This document shows, in pieces, positions 40,234 to 53,725 of a DNA stretch of 64,000 bases. The stretch lies in the NCBI GenBank assembly GCA_009760855.2, contig WPIO01000049.1, positions 1,318,501-1,382,500 on the forward strand. The letters are read 5' to 3'. Positions within the stretch are counted from its first letter, which is position 1. Every line of letters begins with the position of its first letter. The notes below the pieces were generated by a model that did no database searches, was not told where the DNA came from, and saw nothing but the letters and a program-made list of their open reading frames with translations. This DNA comes from Cristatella mucedo. Its lineage: Eukaryota > Bryozoa > Phylactolaemata > Cristatellidae. Position numbers and translations under genes: made by a program.

Positions 40234-43200
40234 TGCTTGAAATGGCGACGTTGGGTGAATGGGCCGACACCGCTGAGGTGGTCGACTGGGAGACGCGCTA
40301 CGAGCGACAGGTTCCTCAAGCGGCGGTTCTCGATTACATGCGATCGGCAGCCGCTTATATTTTGCGGACGGAAAGAATTTTTCTTGGTAAGCGAAGCGCG
40401 AGGACCCGTGTCAACAGAGAGCAAGCGTCCTGGTGAAGTCATCTTCGAGCGACGCGTGCACGAAAAGTGTTGCGCAACAGCCAGCGACTAGCCAACTTAG
40501 TATGGCAGCATAATAAGTCAGCGTAATGTACTGCAATGTCAAGTCAGCGTAGAGCGCTGTCGAGAAACCGAGCAGAAACGGGCGCAGTGACGTCCGACTC
40601 TTCATTCCTATTCGCTAGCCAGAGGGAGGGAGATGTCTCTCTTCCTCTTTCTTTGCTGATGGCGGCAGACGGCCCAATAACACTCGAAAGACCGCCTCTG
40701 CAGCAGCCAGTCGCGATCTCTCTCGTTACTCCTGTCCGCCGGGTGTAGGGTCTGCATGCGGCGGTTGCTGGATGCAGATCCCAACGACTATCCGGTTCTA
40801 TCTAGACTGAATTATTCCCGGTCAGCTTTGGCCACGCGACCGTAAAGAGCCGCGGCAGAGGGTTACGAAGGTCGCCGCCGCCACGAGTTTGTCATCACGG
40901 TCTGTTTCGCTAAAAAGAGCTTCGAAATTCCTACACGTGACCCAGAAGAAGAAGATGAAGAGGTCTGCGCGGCCACGTAGGGCGCTCCTTCGCGGCACTG
41001 CTGCTACACTGCTACACTGCTTCGCTAGCGCCAGCCTCCTCTTGTCCTCCTCCGAGTTGCATCGAGCAAAGACGCACTGGAAGAGTCAGTCGTTTCCGCC
41101 GCACTCGCTTCCGCCGCAGTTCTCGCGCGGCGGCGCGCCGACGGTTTCCGATTGCCAGCTGACGGCTCTGGCGCGTCTTTTTTTCAGCCAGCCGCCACGC
41201 GCAACTACCGCCGCACTTCATCCTCACTTTCTCGATCGCCGAAACATCGGCGTCGATTCTCGATTTCTCTCCTTCGACGCACTTCGCCTCTCGGCTCCCG
41301 TCGGTTCTCTCGGCTCCCGCCAGCAGACCGAAAGCCGCTTCCGCTTTGTGCGCGAGCGCGCGCGAGCGTCTGGAAACCCTCAGGCGTCCCATCCGTTCAG
41401 AGTCGGGACGCTTTTGGAGAGCTGCAAATGACGATTCGCGCGCAGAGCGAGAGGAGGCTCTTTCGGCAGCCGCGCTCGCGGCTGAGATCTAGGTCGCCTG
41501 CAGCGGGACAGCCGCCAAACGCACGGCTGCGTCCGAGATGATCTAGAAGGAAGCTGGCCACCGCGGAGAGCGACGCCGAGCGAGCGCCGATGCGGGCGGC
41601 GCCGATGCGGGCGAGACTAACTTCCTCGTGTCGCTCCGCTGTTAGCCAATCGCTCGCTTGCTCGCCGCTCGGTCTCGCGCGATCAACGACGCCAGCTGAG
41701 TTGGACGCCGTACGAAAAGGAGCTCGCTGAGCGCAGGAGCTGCTGCTCCTGTCATTGATTCTGCGAATGCGGTGCTGGATTACCGAGTAGCGCTAGATTA
41801 CCGTGCGGCTCGCTCTGACGGCGCTGAAACAAAAACGGCCTTTGGTCCAGATCTTATTCGTCTCAAGGAAAACCTATGGCTTCCATCTTATTGCGTTGTG
41901 ATAGAATTAAGCATTTTAAATGCGAACTCTAGTGAAAACAAATGAATCATATATTCATATAATGGCTATTTCTGAGCGGTTTTTTACCGGTGCTAGGTGG
42001 TATATGAAAAACTTTTTTTGAAATCACCCGTCGCTAGCAATTCTTTATCTACTTTAGCGCTACCCTGCGGGATGCTAGAGGCTCTCCATTTCTCCCGGAA
42101 GTCTAGCGTCGTAGAATGTGCTCACTCACTTCGCTGAGCTGCTCACGAAACGTGGACCAAATGTTCGCTGGAGTTGCTGGAATTTCTTGCGAATTCCGAT
42201 CAAGCAGCAGCGCACAAAGTTAACGACCCCTGCCGGAGCATTTGAATTAAAACGGACTCGGAGGAGCGAATCAATTATAGTTTGAATTGAGCCAGGACTG
42301 CGCATCTCTGTCGCGGGGGGGGGGAATTGTACGAAGATGACGCTGCTGTGCGCTAGCCGTCGCTGGAGCAGCTGGGGGCCAGGGACCCGAGTTCGAGCAG
42401 CAGTCGCAAGGTAGGCGGCCTACGTAACGTAGCAATGTCGTAATGTAGTCGCAATGTAGGCGGCCCACGTCGCCAGCGGCGCCGTCGCCAGCGGCGCCGC
42501 CGCCGTTCGAAGCCGCTGCTTGCGGCGGCGGCAGCCTGCCAGCCTGCCTGCAGCTAGTACCGCTGCTACTAGCTGAGTGCGGAATTTGCTAGCAGCTGCG
42601 GTGCTAGCTGTTACCTCGCGCGTTGCGTTGTGCGCAGCGCGGCAGCTTTTCATCTTGCGCGCTGCCGGTTCGCGCTCGCAGTAAAGGGCTTTGAACGGCT
42701 GCTTGGCTGGCGCCAAAGCCGAGCAGCCATTGTTGTTCGCTCTCAACGTAACGACATTAGAACGTATCGACAACTGCTAGGGAGCCACATGAACCTGCAG
42801 CGCACCAGTCACGCTCTCGCAAAAAAGAGTGTCTGTAAGCAGCTGATGAATAATTTTCGTATCGTTGCGCGCGCAGATTCTTGCGAACGCGTTGCGAAGG
42901 GCAAATCTCCTGCCCGTAGCTGGCGCATTGAAAGCAGGCGAAAAGTATTAAATTAACCATTCGCTGCGGTGAGACATTTGTTTTTCGTCAGAAATTGTGT
43001 CACGTGTGTGATGCTATCCGAACTTTCCAATACCAGCTCAACTCTTTGAGTCAACTTGCAGGAGACGCGTGTAGTGCTAGGCCTATTACTTTGACTATCT
43101 TGAGGACAATATTTTACCTGAAAATTATCGATCAACATTGGTGGATGGCTAGAAAACCCCGGCTGAGGAAATCTGCCCTTGGAAAGCGGGAGCCTGAGAG

Positions 43201-43602
43201 CTGCGTCTGCGAGACGAGACGCTAAGCAGAGCTTCGTGCCTTGAATACCTGGCATACAATGTACAGCTATTTATCAGTCTGCGCGTGTTCGTTCTAAGAT
43301 TACTGTGAATCAGGTACTGACGTTTTCCAGCGGTGGCAGCAGGGATTGTCAGTGTGCAAAGGTAAATCTTGGGAGCGAGAAGGGCAGTGAGCTGATTGGT
43401 TGAAGCGAAAATAGGCAGTCGGACTCAACACAAGGGGGTTACTCCGATAGCGGACGCTAGTCGACGTAGAGGCAAAATCCAGCAACTGCATTTGCAGCGA
43501 CCGTGCTTAGGAAGCCAGATCGCCTGAGACTACTACAAGGGTAGAACGCAAGTTCATTAATTGAGGCAGCAGAATAGAACCAACTTCTATTGATCTACAA
43601 GA
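40234..43602. other. 5' flank of CAP gene A, GC-rich then unique
   Basis: Must include the promoter of CAP gene A (minus direction), but no TATA or initiator can be assigned. GC-rich to about 41800, then ordinary. No exon with a recognisable product. Confidence 0.35.
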
Positions 43603-44244
43603 TCCCTTTTGGCTGGGCTACCAAAGAAAGCAACTAGGCCACTGCAGCTGGCTAAGAATATGGCTGCAAGGCTATTTTTAAAGTCCCAGAGGTTTGACCA
43701 CGTGTCTCCTTTGCTAAAAGAGCTAGGATGGCTGCCGGTTGATCAACAGATACAACGCACTGTTCTTATGCTGAACCACAAGGCCGGCCAAGGCTTGGCT
43801 CCTCTATACCTAGCTGAAATGCTGCACCAGTTTCAGCCTCCTCATACCCTCAGGTCATATTTGGACAATAAATTAGCTGTTTCATTCCTCCGCTTAAAGA
43901 CCGCTGGCGACAGAAGCATTAGCTCTGCAGATCCTGGACTGTGGAACTCACTTTCACAATCCTTACGCAATGACAACCACTCTCCTGCTGCCAACTATGG
44001 CTCATCCTTTCCAGCGGTCCTGAGCTGCTACTTCCATGGCACTCACTACCTTAACTGCTCTCCTGACTCGGCTATGCTTCGCACTTTCTCTTTGTTGCGT
44101 GAGATGAAGTCTGTTGGCTACTGAATGCTTTTTGGAAGCCTCTTAAGCTGTGAGTGCGCTATACGAAGCACTCCTGCGTAACATCTACACAATCTTTGTG
44201 GCTTTGTGGAGTTACAGACGGAGGTACATCACGTTACATTACAG
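43603..44244 (+). mobile_element. L2-B copy
   Basis: ORF2 end open from about 43609 to 44124 (GLPKKATRPLQLAKN, LKELGWLPVDQQIQ, SLLREMKSVGY), ending TTACAGACGGAGGTACATC. Closest to the copy at the window start. Confidence 0.88.
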
Positions 44245-44382
44245 GATGTCAGCTTACCTCTGCTACGTATAGATATGAAGATATGAACTGTGATCAGGCG
44301 ACCAGGATCGGACCCGTTGAGGCCGCGTTTGAAGCGTATGTGCGGTGAAATTTGGGAATCCGATGTTCGCGCCTCGAGAAGC

Positions 44383-44444
44383 CGGAGTCCATGATTTTAG
44401 GCGAGCACGCACTTCTGCGTGCCCGCCTAAAATCATGGACTCCG
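44383..44444. repeat. 62-bp hairpin, 28 of 29 pairs, 4-nt loop
   Basis: Arms 44383-44411 and 44416-44444 are reverse complements except one A-C mismatch, with loop CTTC. Key arm sequence: GGAGTCCATGATTTTAGGCG. Confidence 0.9.
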
Positions 44445-44639
44445 CACCCAGAGGCGTCTGGCACCATAGTCTTATTTATGAATGCGGCGAACAAAGTAGC
44501 CGGCATTCTTCCGACTCCGGACATTGCTGCTGCGGAACCCAAGACTACTGCGACCCGTTGCGAGACTGCTTTTATTTGTGCTGCTTATATTCGCGATGCG
44601 ATCGAAAGCTCATCTTGCGATGCGATGCCTGGCTGATGT

Positions 44640-44715
44640 TGGTGATGATGATGATGATTGATGGTGATGCTGATGCTGGCCTGATGCTGGCCTGATGCTG
44701 GCCTGATGTTGGCTG
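44640..44715 (+). repeat. GATG/GCCTGATGCTG short tandem repeats
   Basis: (GAT)n-like run followed by about four CTGATGCTGGC units. Confidence 0.8.
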
Positions 44716-45118
44716 ATTTTGTGGTAATCTGCAATCATGATGCAGCGATGGTGTCTGCGATGCCACTCCTTTAACTGTCGACAGCTGTCACTGACTGCCG
44801 CCCAGGATTGATGCTTGCGATGCACCGTGCAGTAGTTTAACGACTTTACATTCTGTCAAGACGAAGAAGATTGTATCACTCTCTCGTGCTTTGTTTACCT
44901 CGAGGACTCACTACCGTGTTTTCGAAGACTTCGTGTGTTCTTTCGATGTGCTGATCGCGATGTCTGTAGTTTGGTTGCACAGTAGAGAGCCAGCCGATGC
45001 CTAACACTGACAGTTTATTCCCAGCACACGGAGCCCCAGAGCGCACGGCTTCCCTCAGCCCCTGCCCTCACACGACTGCCCTCCCCTGGTCGACTCCGAT
45101 GACTCATCGACCACAACT
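44716..45118. other. Intergenic, no feature recognised
   Basis: No exon or repeat family seen. Confidence 0.3.
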
Positions 45119-45310
45119 GTGCACCGGCCAACCCTGATGGTGAATCCACCATCTGGCCACCAGCTGGTCCATGCCACATCAAAGGCGGATCACAGCAGTG
45201 CACTGGCCGACCCTGATGGTGAATCCACCATCTGGCCACCAGCTGGTTACTGGCCTCTGTCCATACCACATCACAGGCGGACCCCAGCTGTGCACCGGCC
45301 CCTCTCGGTG
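45119..45310 (+). repeat. Tandem repeat, ~79-91-bp unit, about 2.2 copies
   Basis: GTGCACCGGCCAACCCTGATG, GTGCACTGGCCGACCCTGATG and GTGCACCGGCCCC start successive units. The second unit carries a 12-bp insertion (TTACTGGCCTCTG region). Confidence 0.85.
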
Positions 45311-47044
45311 GTGCTTCTAACAGCTCACCAGTAGCTTATCAGAGGAGCCTGCATACGATACATACATGCGAACTACACGCTCCCTTGACCTTACGGTCAC
45401 AAGTCAGGAGCCGGCATACAATACATACATACAAACGTACATACGAACTACAATGTCTACGTAGGCTTTTTTGTTCACTTTTAGCCGCCGAGATTTAAAC
45501 TTGCGTTAAATTTCAGGCAATGACCTTCGCATCCACGCATGGCAACCGACTTCGTGCGACATCGACTGCGCCAAGGTATCCGAATATGCATGCCATAACA
45601 GAACTCGGACTGGTCGTCCAGCTCCGTTGTTAAGCAGCAAAGTATTTCATCGAGTTTTGAAAGTCTGCGGGGGAGGGGGTGTATTCAGTCATTTAGCTGA
45701 GCAATCAAACTTATGTCATTGACCAGTATACTCACAGAATTTCTCAGCGAATGTAAGTGTGGCACGGTGCAGGGGTTCGATTGGCCAGACTCGGCCGCCG
45801 CGCTGCAGATAAATGAAGGGGATAAGTTATGCGACTGGCAATCACCAAGTGCGCCTGTGGAGGCTGCTCGTACTAATGCTGTTCGCACTAATCCAGTTCC
45901 ACTTTTTCAATCCTTTCAGCCACTGTGTCCGACCGGGCTGATGCTAGCTGCGCTTCGGCTAAGTGTGAGCGGCTAAGTGTAGCCCCGAGCGAGTGTCAGT
46001 AAAGAAGACGGTTGAGACGGCGGCGGCGCGTCGAAGTCGATGCATGTCGAGACGGTTCTCGCTGATGAAAACAAAAGGAAGCAGCGGCAGCTACTGCTGC
46101 CGCTGCGGAGATGCCGTCCAAAAGAACCTTCGGTAGAAGCTCACATTCGAACGTGACAATATGACAACCGCCGCAAGCTGAAGTCTCACCGCTCGATTAG
46201 TTTGCCCTTTTTCCGGTCGAGGGCGGCCTCTTTACCAGGAGCCGACGTGAAACGCCCGGCAGTTTTGATATGACCTCGACGGTGGCGGCCAGGAAAAGAG
46301 GTGCGTCAATCGTGATAGCTATAAAGCATCAGTGTTGATGGCAGCTGCAGATATCCCGTCTTCATTGAATCGGTCCATTTCCCGCGCGCTTCTGTAAAGA
46401 TGCGTCTCTCACCCTGGATACTACTAAGGCAGTACATGGACAGCTCGTTACTGTGGCACGGGAAATGCGAATTCTTACCAGTATCTTTGCTGTCGTGTGA
46501 AATTGAAGCTTGCACTAACGAAAATTGCCCCATCGGACAGTTGCCTTAACGGACTAATAACCGGAAGGGATAAAATTTGTGGTTACGACGAGCTGTCATC
46601 TGTGAAGTGAAGGGCAAAGATTAAAGAGCGTATTTAAAAGAGTTTCATTGAAGCGCAACCTCATGTATTTATATTTCTCGTTATTATGCCAGCAGGAAAA
46701 CGTGGGCCACCCGATACGCTGTGAACGAATGCTAATGTCACAGCAACGACATCGGACGTCTTTTAATCCAACAAGATAATAAGTTGGCTTATATGAAAAT
46801 ATATTCAGAAACACAGACGGGAAGTTGGTAAAATTTATTGCCCAGCAAACACGCCAGTCAGTAAGGTGCCTTTAAGCGAAGTCTAGCCGATCACCTCTTT
46901 AGTTTCTTTGTCAGCGAGACAGACAAGATCAGTGAGTACATTCTAAAGGTGGAAGCGTCCCCTCTGGACTCAAGTCAATCAATAATGTCAACACGGGACT
47001 CATGACCGCCAAAATTCCGTGCACATCCTTATACCTTACATTCA
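45311..47044. other. Intergenic, no gene recognised
   Basis: Includes short TACATA repeats near 45358-45450. No supported exon on either strand. Confidence 0.3.
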
Positions 47045-48905
47045 AAGAGGCCACGAGTGACCTCATCCTGAAGTTCATAGCCCAATAAAAGTAGACATAG
47101 TCCTCTATGCCCTATTCCCATGTTCTGCTTCTACGATACATAGACCTGCTGCTGCCATGTAAGAATAGCACCATAAATATGTCGTTAGCCTCAGACCATT
47201 TCCTGAGCACCTTTCCAAAACGCTGTAGTCAGGCCACTACTCAAGAAAGCAACATAGACCAAGAGAAACTTGAGCGACTACCACCCAGACTCCCGTCTAC
47301 CGTTCCTATCAAAAACATTGGAAAGAGTCGTGACAGACGAGTTGTGGCAGGCTAGCTGGACTCTTATATTGAAAGCTCGAACCTAGCACGTAGGTTCCAG
47401 TCTGGATCTAGATCCAATCACTCCACAGAGTCAGCTTTGTTAAGGGTGTATAACGACCTTCTCAGAACTTTAGACTTGGGTAAAGTCTCTCAGATTTTTG
47501 CTTGATCTTTCGGCGTCATTGGATTCAATTGATAACATAGTCCGTCTTCTGAACTTATCATCACCGCCTGGGCATCACTAACCCTGAACTGCAATGGTTC
47601 AGGTCCTATCTCAGTGGGGAAACACGGATTATAGATGTGAATGGACACAGATCATCCGAGGAACCTCTGAAGTATGGGGTACCTCAGGGCTCCGTGCTGG
47701 GTCCCGTTCTTTTACGTTTAGACTGTCCTTCTTGCCGATGTGATTTCCAGGCACAATCTAGGCTTTCACTTCTGTGCAGATGACACTCAGTTTTACCTTT
47801 GCTTTTATCTCTACCAGCCCTCTAGCACGTCAAATTTTCTCAGCTCCCTTGCCGCATATATTGATGATATTCTGATATCCGCACATGGATGGCAGCAAAA
47901 TTTATTGCATTGAACGATGATCAAGCCAACATACTAATTAGGAGCAAACCAAGTGCGATTCCGAAATTGAAAAGTTTAAAGCTCACAATCGGCTCTGCCA
48001 TCGTATCTCCTGTTGAATCTGCACGAAATCAGGGTGTCCTGTTCTAAAGTGATGAATGCGTACCGAAAGCCGCTTAGGCTGTGAGTGCGCTATACAAAAC
48101 TCTCCTGCGTAACACCCACATTGTCTTTATGACTTTGTGGAGTTACAGACGGAGATGCATTACATTACATTACATTATCTTTCGTAGAACAGGGATACCA
48201 CACCTAAATTGGTCCATGGATTTTTAACACTACGTCTTTACTTCTGTAAGCTACTGCCTTGCTGGTCTAATGGTGTGTACAATCAGGCGTTTACAGTTGG
48301 TGCAAAGTATGCAGCTAGGCACGTCTGTCGTGAGCGTCACAGTAGCCACATCACACCACTTCTCATCGATCTGCACTGGCTCCCAATCAAGCAACATATC
48401 GAATTCTGGTTCTGCGGGTTATATTGAAGTCCCTCTATTCTCTGGCTCCAGCCTACCTATCGAGACTATTCACCACCAGACCAAGCATCGTACAACCTGC
48501 TTTTCTGACTGAATTCGCGAAGCTATACCTCGTGCAAACCCCAAAATTTTTGTAGACGGCGCTTTTAGTGCATACGCAATGCCCAATGCCTGGAGCTCAC
48601 TCCCAACTGACGGCATGAAATCGTCTTACATGACGACATGTAAAAAGAAGCTTAAAGTAAACATGCCTATGATTGCATTTAGTGGGTCCCTGTGATTGTT
48701 CCTTCTCGTGTTTGTGCGTGCTGACACTGTGCCCACCCCTTCTAGCCGTATCTACATGTTGAACATGTACTTGTCTAACTATATCTAACTATATCACGCT
48801 TGGTGATATTGCGATACCACTAATCATTTGGTCAAGCTTTCTTTAAAGTATCTTTAAAGTACCCAAGGCGATTTTGAGTTCTCTGAGCGTGCTATAAAAC
48901 GCATT
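47045..48905 (+). mobile_element. Old L2-A copy, longest in the window, interrupted by L2-B
   Basis: The only copy reaching upstream of the RT core: traces of INMSLAS, AVVRPLL and LPFLSKTLERVV, then [17 protein letters not shown] and a damaged FHFCADDTQ. Many stops and frameshifts. L2-B sequence occupies 48050-48177; L2-A resumes with GATACCACACCTAAATTGG and runs to an AT-rich end near 48905. Confidence 0.82.
48050..48177 (+). mobile_element. L2-B 3' end nested in L2-A
   Basis: GATGAATGCGTACCGAAAGC to ACGGAGATGCATTACATTAC, a complete L2-B 3' end with its ACATT tail, flanked on both sides by L2-A. Confidence 0.88.
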
Positions 48906-49855
<950 letters not shown>

Positions 49856-49910
49856 TCTTCTAGATTCCCTCGCTATTCATTCTAGATGCCCTCGCTCTCT
49901 CTTCTAGATT

Positions 49911-51040
49911 CGGTTTGAAAGGACACTGCTAAGGGACGTTGCCAGATAGAGTGCAGCTCGATGCGATCTACACAGTCAAGGGCTTTGGAAAGCTGGAGGT
50001 GGCGCTACCACGAAAGCGTGAATCCTGAAAGCCGGAGGCTCCTAATGTGGATGCTCGATGCCTGAGGCCGGATTCCTCGCACAGCAGTGCACCCGCCGCC
50101 GCCGCCGCATATTTCGCCACTCTCTCATTCCTTCGGAATTCTCGAGTTGCGGTGGAACCGGCATCTGCACTAGAGATTCAGCCATTGCCTCGTGCAGGCT
50201 GGCCGAAGGCCGAAGGGATGGCGTCAATTTCTGGCAGGGGCGAGGAATCTCGCGGCCTGCGGCAGCCTGACATTTTTGACCCGCGATGTCACGCTGCAGC
50301 GAGTCATTGCATAGCCACTGTCTCGTCCTGCCAACAGAGAGTGCACACCATATTCCGTTCTGTTAATGCGCAGGCTTAGCAATCTGGGATTGGCTGCAGA
50401 AAAGCCCAACCGAGTGTATCATTCAGCGATATAATCGGGCCTCAGAGAAGGCGATTAAGAGCTCTGATGGTCCAATCCGCTTCAATTTATTGCTTTACCG
50501 CGTTGAACGTACAATGTAGGTTTTGGTGTAGTTGTAAGCAAAGTCTGAAAGTGGCAGTCTTTCCATGACCCGAGACTGCAAGAGAAGGAATCGCGGCACC
50601 ACTAGACTTAGGCGTCTGCCTCAGTTTCGTTGATTGATGTCGGCCTTCGGCGGCTCGGCAAAACGCTTTCTCGGAGCGTTTGTCGGAATCGTTTCGTGCC
50701 TCGATTTCGGCGCTTCCCGTGGATCTTTGTCCTGCAGTATTTTGCCACGCTACCGTCACTTTTCCTCAGCTCTATTGCACCTCGTGATTGAATCGTGCTG
50801 CGGCAGCCAAAAACGCGAACAATTCTTCCGGGAACTTAAACGGACCCAAACGGTCGAAAAAGCTAGCGACCCTAACTAAGACTCGAGTTGAGCCCCGACC
50901 AACCGAGAGTGCCATCGGTCGAAAAAGGCAGGCTAAAAAAGGGCACCTGCTAAACGGCAGGGCTGTCGTCGTCAGAAGGATCGCGCCAAGCTCCAATCGA
51001 AGTGAGAAAGTGACTCCACAGCCTTCGGGTCCTAGCCCAT
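49911..51040. other. Intergenic, no gene recognised
   Basis: No domain or splice-consistent exon found. Frames near 50047-50379 and 50788-51111 are unremarkable. Confidence 0.3.
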
Positions 51041-51110
51041 GGGTAAGATGCTGCTTCCCACGACCCAGGTCGTACGAGTTTCAGTCCTACAGCTCGCAGC
51101 CAATCAACTG
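51041..51110 (+). mobile_element. SINE-2-like fragment
   Basis: CCCACGACCCAGGTCGTACG then AGTTTCAGTCC in B-box position. Fourth and weakest copy. Confidence 0.4.
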
Positions 51111-51204
51111 AGGCCTCTCCTCGCTGGCCCGCCGTCCAGTCCGAGCTTTCAAGGCACCGTCTAGTAGTGGGTGTTAAATGTGGTAACGGTTATGTATGGA
51201 GTTG

Positions 51205-51333
51205 TAATAATGGTAATAAAAATAATACATTTGTAAAGCGCTGTCAGAGAATTGATTCTGCAGCCAGGCTTGTCTGTCGTGAGCGTCGCAGCTGCTACAT
51301 CACACCGGTTCTCGCCGACCGGCATCGACTTCA
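51205..51333. mobile_element. Two short L2-A pieces in opposite orientation
   Basis: 51205-51255 is a reversed tail (ACATTTGTAAAGCGCTGTCA). 51256-51333 is plus-strand ORF2 (CTTGTCTGTCGTGAGCGTCG). Confidence 0.65.
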
Positions 51334-52104
51334 AGTGGCTGGATTAGAAGGCTTTGCTCTTCCAATAGGTGATGACGTGCGACCATCACCGCGTACTCGA
51401 AATTTAGGTGTCGCTTTCGATAGTTGCCTCGATTTTAAAAGCTTCATTCGGAAGACTGCTTCTGCAGCTAGCCATCACGTCCGATCAAAAAAGCAACTAG
51501 GCTACTACAAATGTCTACGAATATGGTTGCAAGACTAGTTTTCAAGGCACAGAGGTTTGGCCACCTGTCTCCTTTGCTAAAAGAGCTAGAATAGCTGCCG
51601 ATCGATCAACGGATACAGAACAAAGTTCTTACGCTGACACAAGGTCCACCACGGCTTGGCTCCTCCATACCTAGCTAAACTGCTGCACCAGTTTCAGCCT
51701 CGTTGCGCCCTCAGGTCCTGTATGGACATAAAATTAGCTGTTCCATTTCTCCGCTTAAAGTCAGTTGGCGACAGAAGCATTAGCTATGCAGGTCCTAGAC
51801 TGTGGAACTCGCTTACACGATTCTTACGCAACGACATCTGCTCTGCTGCTGCCGACTGTGGCACATTCTTTCCGGCGGTCCTGAGCTGCTACTTCCATGC
51901 CAGTCACTAACTCAACTGATCTCCTGACTCTGCTATGCTTCGCACTTTCTCTTTGTTGCGTGAAATGAAGTCTGCTGGCTACTTAATGCTTACCGAATGC
52001 CGCTCAGGCTTAGAGATCGCTATATAATATATCTATATCTCCTGCGTAACATTCACATAGTCTTTGTGGCTTTTTTGAGTTACTGATGAAGATACATTAC
52101 ATTA
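51334..52104 (+). mobile_element. L2-B copy between L2-A pieces
   Basis: Starts GGCTGGATTAGAAGGC; an internal deletion joins the pre-SRLDYC part to KKATR-like sequence. Then LAPPYLAKLLHQFQP, YAGPRLWNSL and a 3' end with GATACATTACATTA. Confidence 0.82.
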
Positions 52105-52170
52105 GCATGCTACAACTAACCATTCGATCGTGCTTCCTGGCGTTCTCTGAGGGTGCTCTATCAAATGTGC

Positions 52171-52203
<33 letters not shown>
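52105..52203 (+). mobile_element. L2-A 3' tail
   Basis: GCATGCTACAACTAACCATTCGATCG, a deletion, then TTCTCTGAGGGTGC and (ATT)n of about 10 units. Confidence 0.8.
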
Positions 52204-52204
<1 letters not shown>

Positions 52205-53383
52205 GTAACTGAATCTGTTTCTACGCACTTTGCGACACTGTATAGAAAGCATTGGCGAATGATTGACGGTAATATCCGCAAGTAGCAGTTCCGTATAAGG
52301 CACGTGCTTAGCCGCGTCGCTTCTCTATTGGCCTCCGCCGGCTGACGGACACGTTACCAAGTGAGATTTGACGAGATCGCCTGAAGCGCCAGCGAAGCAA
52401 TCCGACCGAAAGGAAACCTATTCGCCGGCGGAGCGCAGTGACGTGCGGCGTGGCGTCGGACAAGCTTTGTTTTTATTTCAACACGCCGCCACCATGCCAA
52501 GCCAGTGCGCAAGCGAAGCCTATTCGGAAGTGGGGGTTTCGGTGAGGGAAGGAAGTGCAAAGCCGATGCAATAAATAAATACATCGCGTGCTGAAGGTCC
52601 GTGGCGGAGAACAGGTGAGCTCGCGCCTCCACCTTCCGCCACACGACCACTTCCGTCGCCTCGCGTCCCCTTCGCTGCTGTTCCGCCCTGTGTAGGATCG
52701 CCGCCACCGCCGCCGCCGCCCGGCAACGGCGCCATCGCATTGTGCTAACGCTTCACAGCACACGACATTCTCAATCAATGATTCGATATCGAGGGCGAGA
52801 TCTCTTGTGAGTCCGCGTCAACTCGGCAGCGTCTGCAAGGTTGAAGGCTGTGCTCGGCTGCGCCACAAATTGACACGCGAGTGCTCTTAGATACGACCGA
52901 TTGGCGGTGCGTAAAAAATGGCGTCGCCCCAAGAGATCCCGGAACTAGGAGCGGATCTCCATGCTGCGCTTGCGCTGTCGACCATCCACCTTGACGCCGA
53001 AGACGACTTTCCTTCTCGCTAAGGTGGGACACCCTACGGATGCAGGTCAAAGCGGCGGCCGACTCGGTTCCGCCCATAAGCGCATGCTCTAATGCGGGAG
53101 GCTGGATTGGACAGAAGATTTCCAGCGGAACCCAGCCAGTTCTACAGCTACAGCTATATTGAGCTCGCTGCTGCAGTCATCATTACTGCTGCTGCGAGTA
53201 TCGGGAGTAAAAAAGAAGGTAGAAGGGAAGGTAAGCGTGCAGGTATATCTGCGAGAGAAAGGCTTGTCGGTAAACTTGATGCTGTCTTTCCCGGGATAGT
53301 ATACACTTGTCAAGTAATGCCCGCCTTTATGTAACGATGTATGCACGTGTAATCTCAGCTACAGTTCCTTTAGTTTCAGCTAC
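52204..53383. other. Intergenic, GC-rich in part
   Basis: 52350-52760 is CpG-rich with a good donor-like GAACAG/GTGAGC at 52607-52618, but no coding exon is recognised. Confidence 0.3.
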
Positions 53384-53725
53384 AGTGCGTGCCTGTAGTT
53401 CGTATACTCCGAAAGCCTGGGCACTCACTTCTTCATTGCGTCACGACATTCCCTGACGTGACCACATTTAAAAGGTAAGCGAAAGACATAACTATTTATC
53501 ACAGCATTTAGTGGGCCCATGTGATTCGTCATTCTGTGTGCGCTTATACGTGCTTACACTGTACACACTGCCACTAACCGTATTTTCGTGCTGACCCTGT
53601 GCATGTCACCTGTAACAATCGTATGCGCTTGTTGTCATCGAGCACGCTGCCACCACTAACCATTCGATCGCGCTTCCTCTGCAGTAAATTTAAAGTGCCT
53701 AGAAAGACGTCGACTTTTCTGAGGG
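53384..53725 (+). mobile_element. L2-A 3' fragment ending in a minisatellite
   Basis: ORF2 end (TACTCCGAAAGCCTGGGCAC), 3' UTR and tail up to CTGAGGGCGCTATA, where the tandem array begins in place of the usual ATT tail. Confidence 0.82.

Noticed and set aside
40889..41541. Open frames in GC-rich DNA upstream of CAP gene A
   Set aside because: Low-complexity Arg/Ser/Ala composition on both strands, no splice-consistent exon and no recognised domain.
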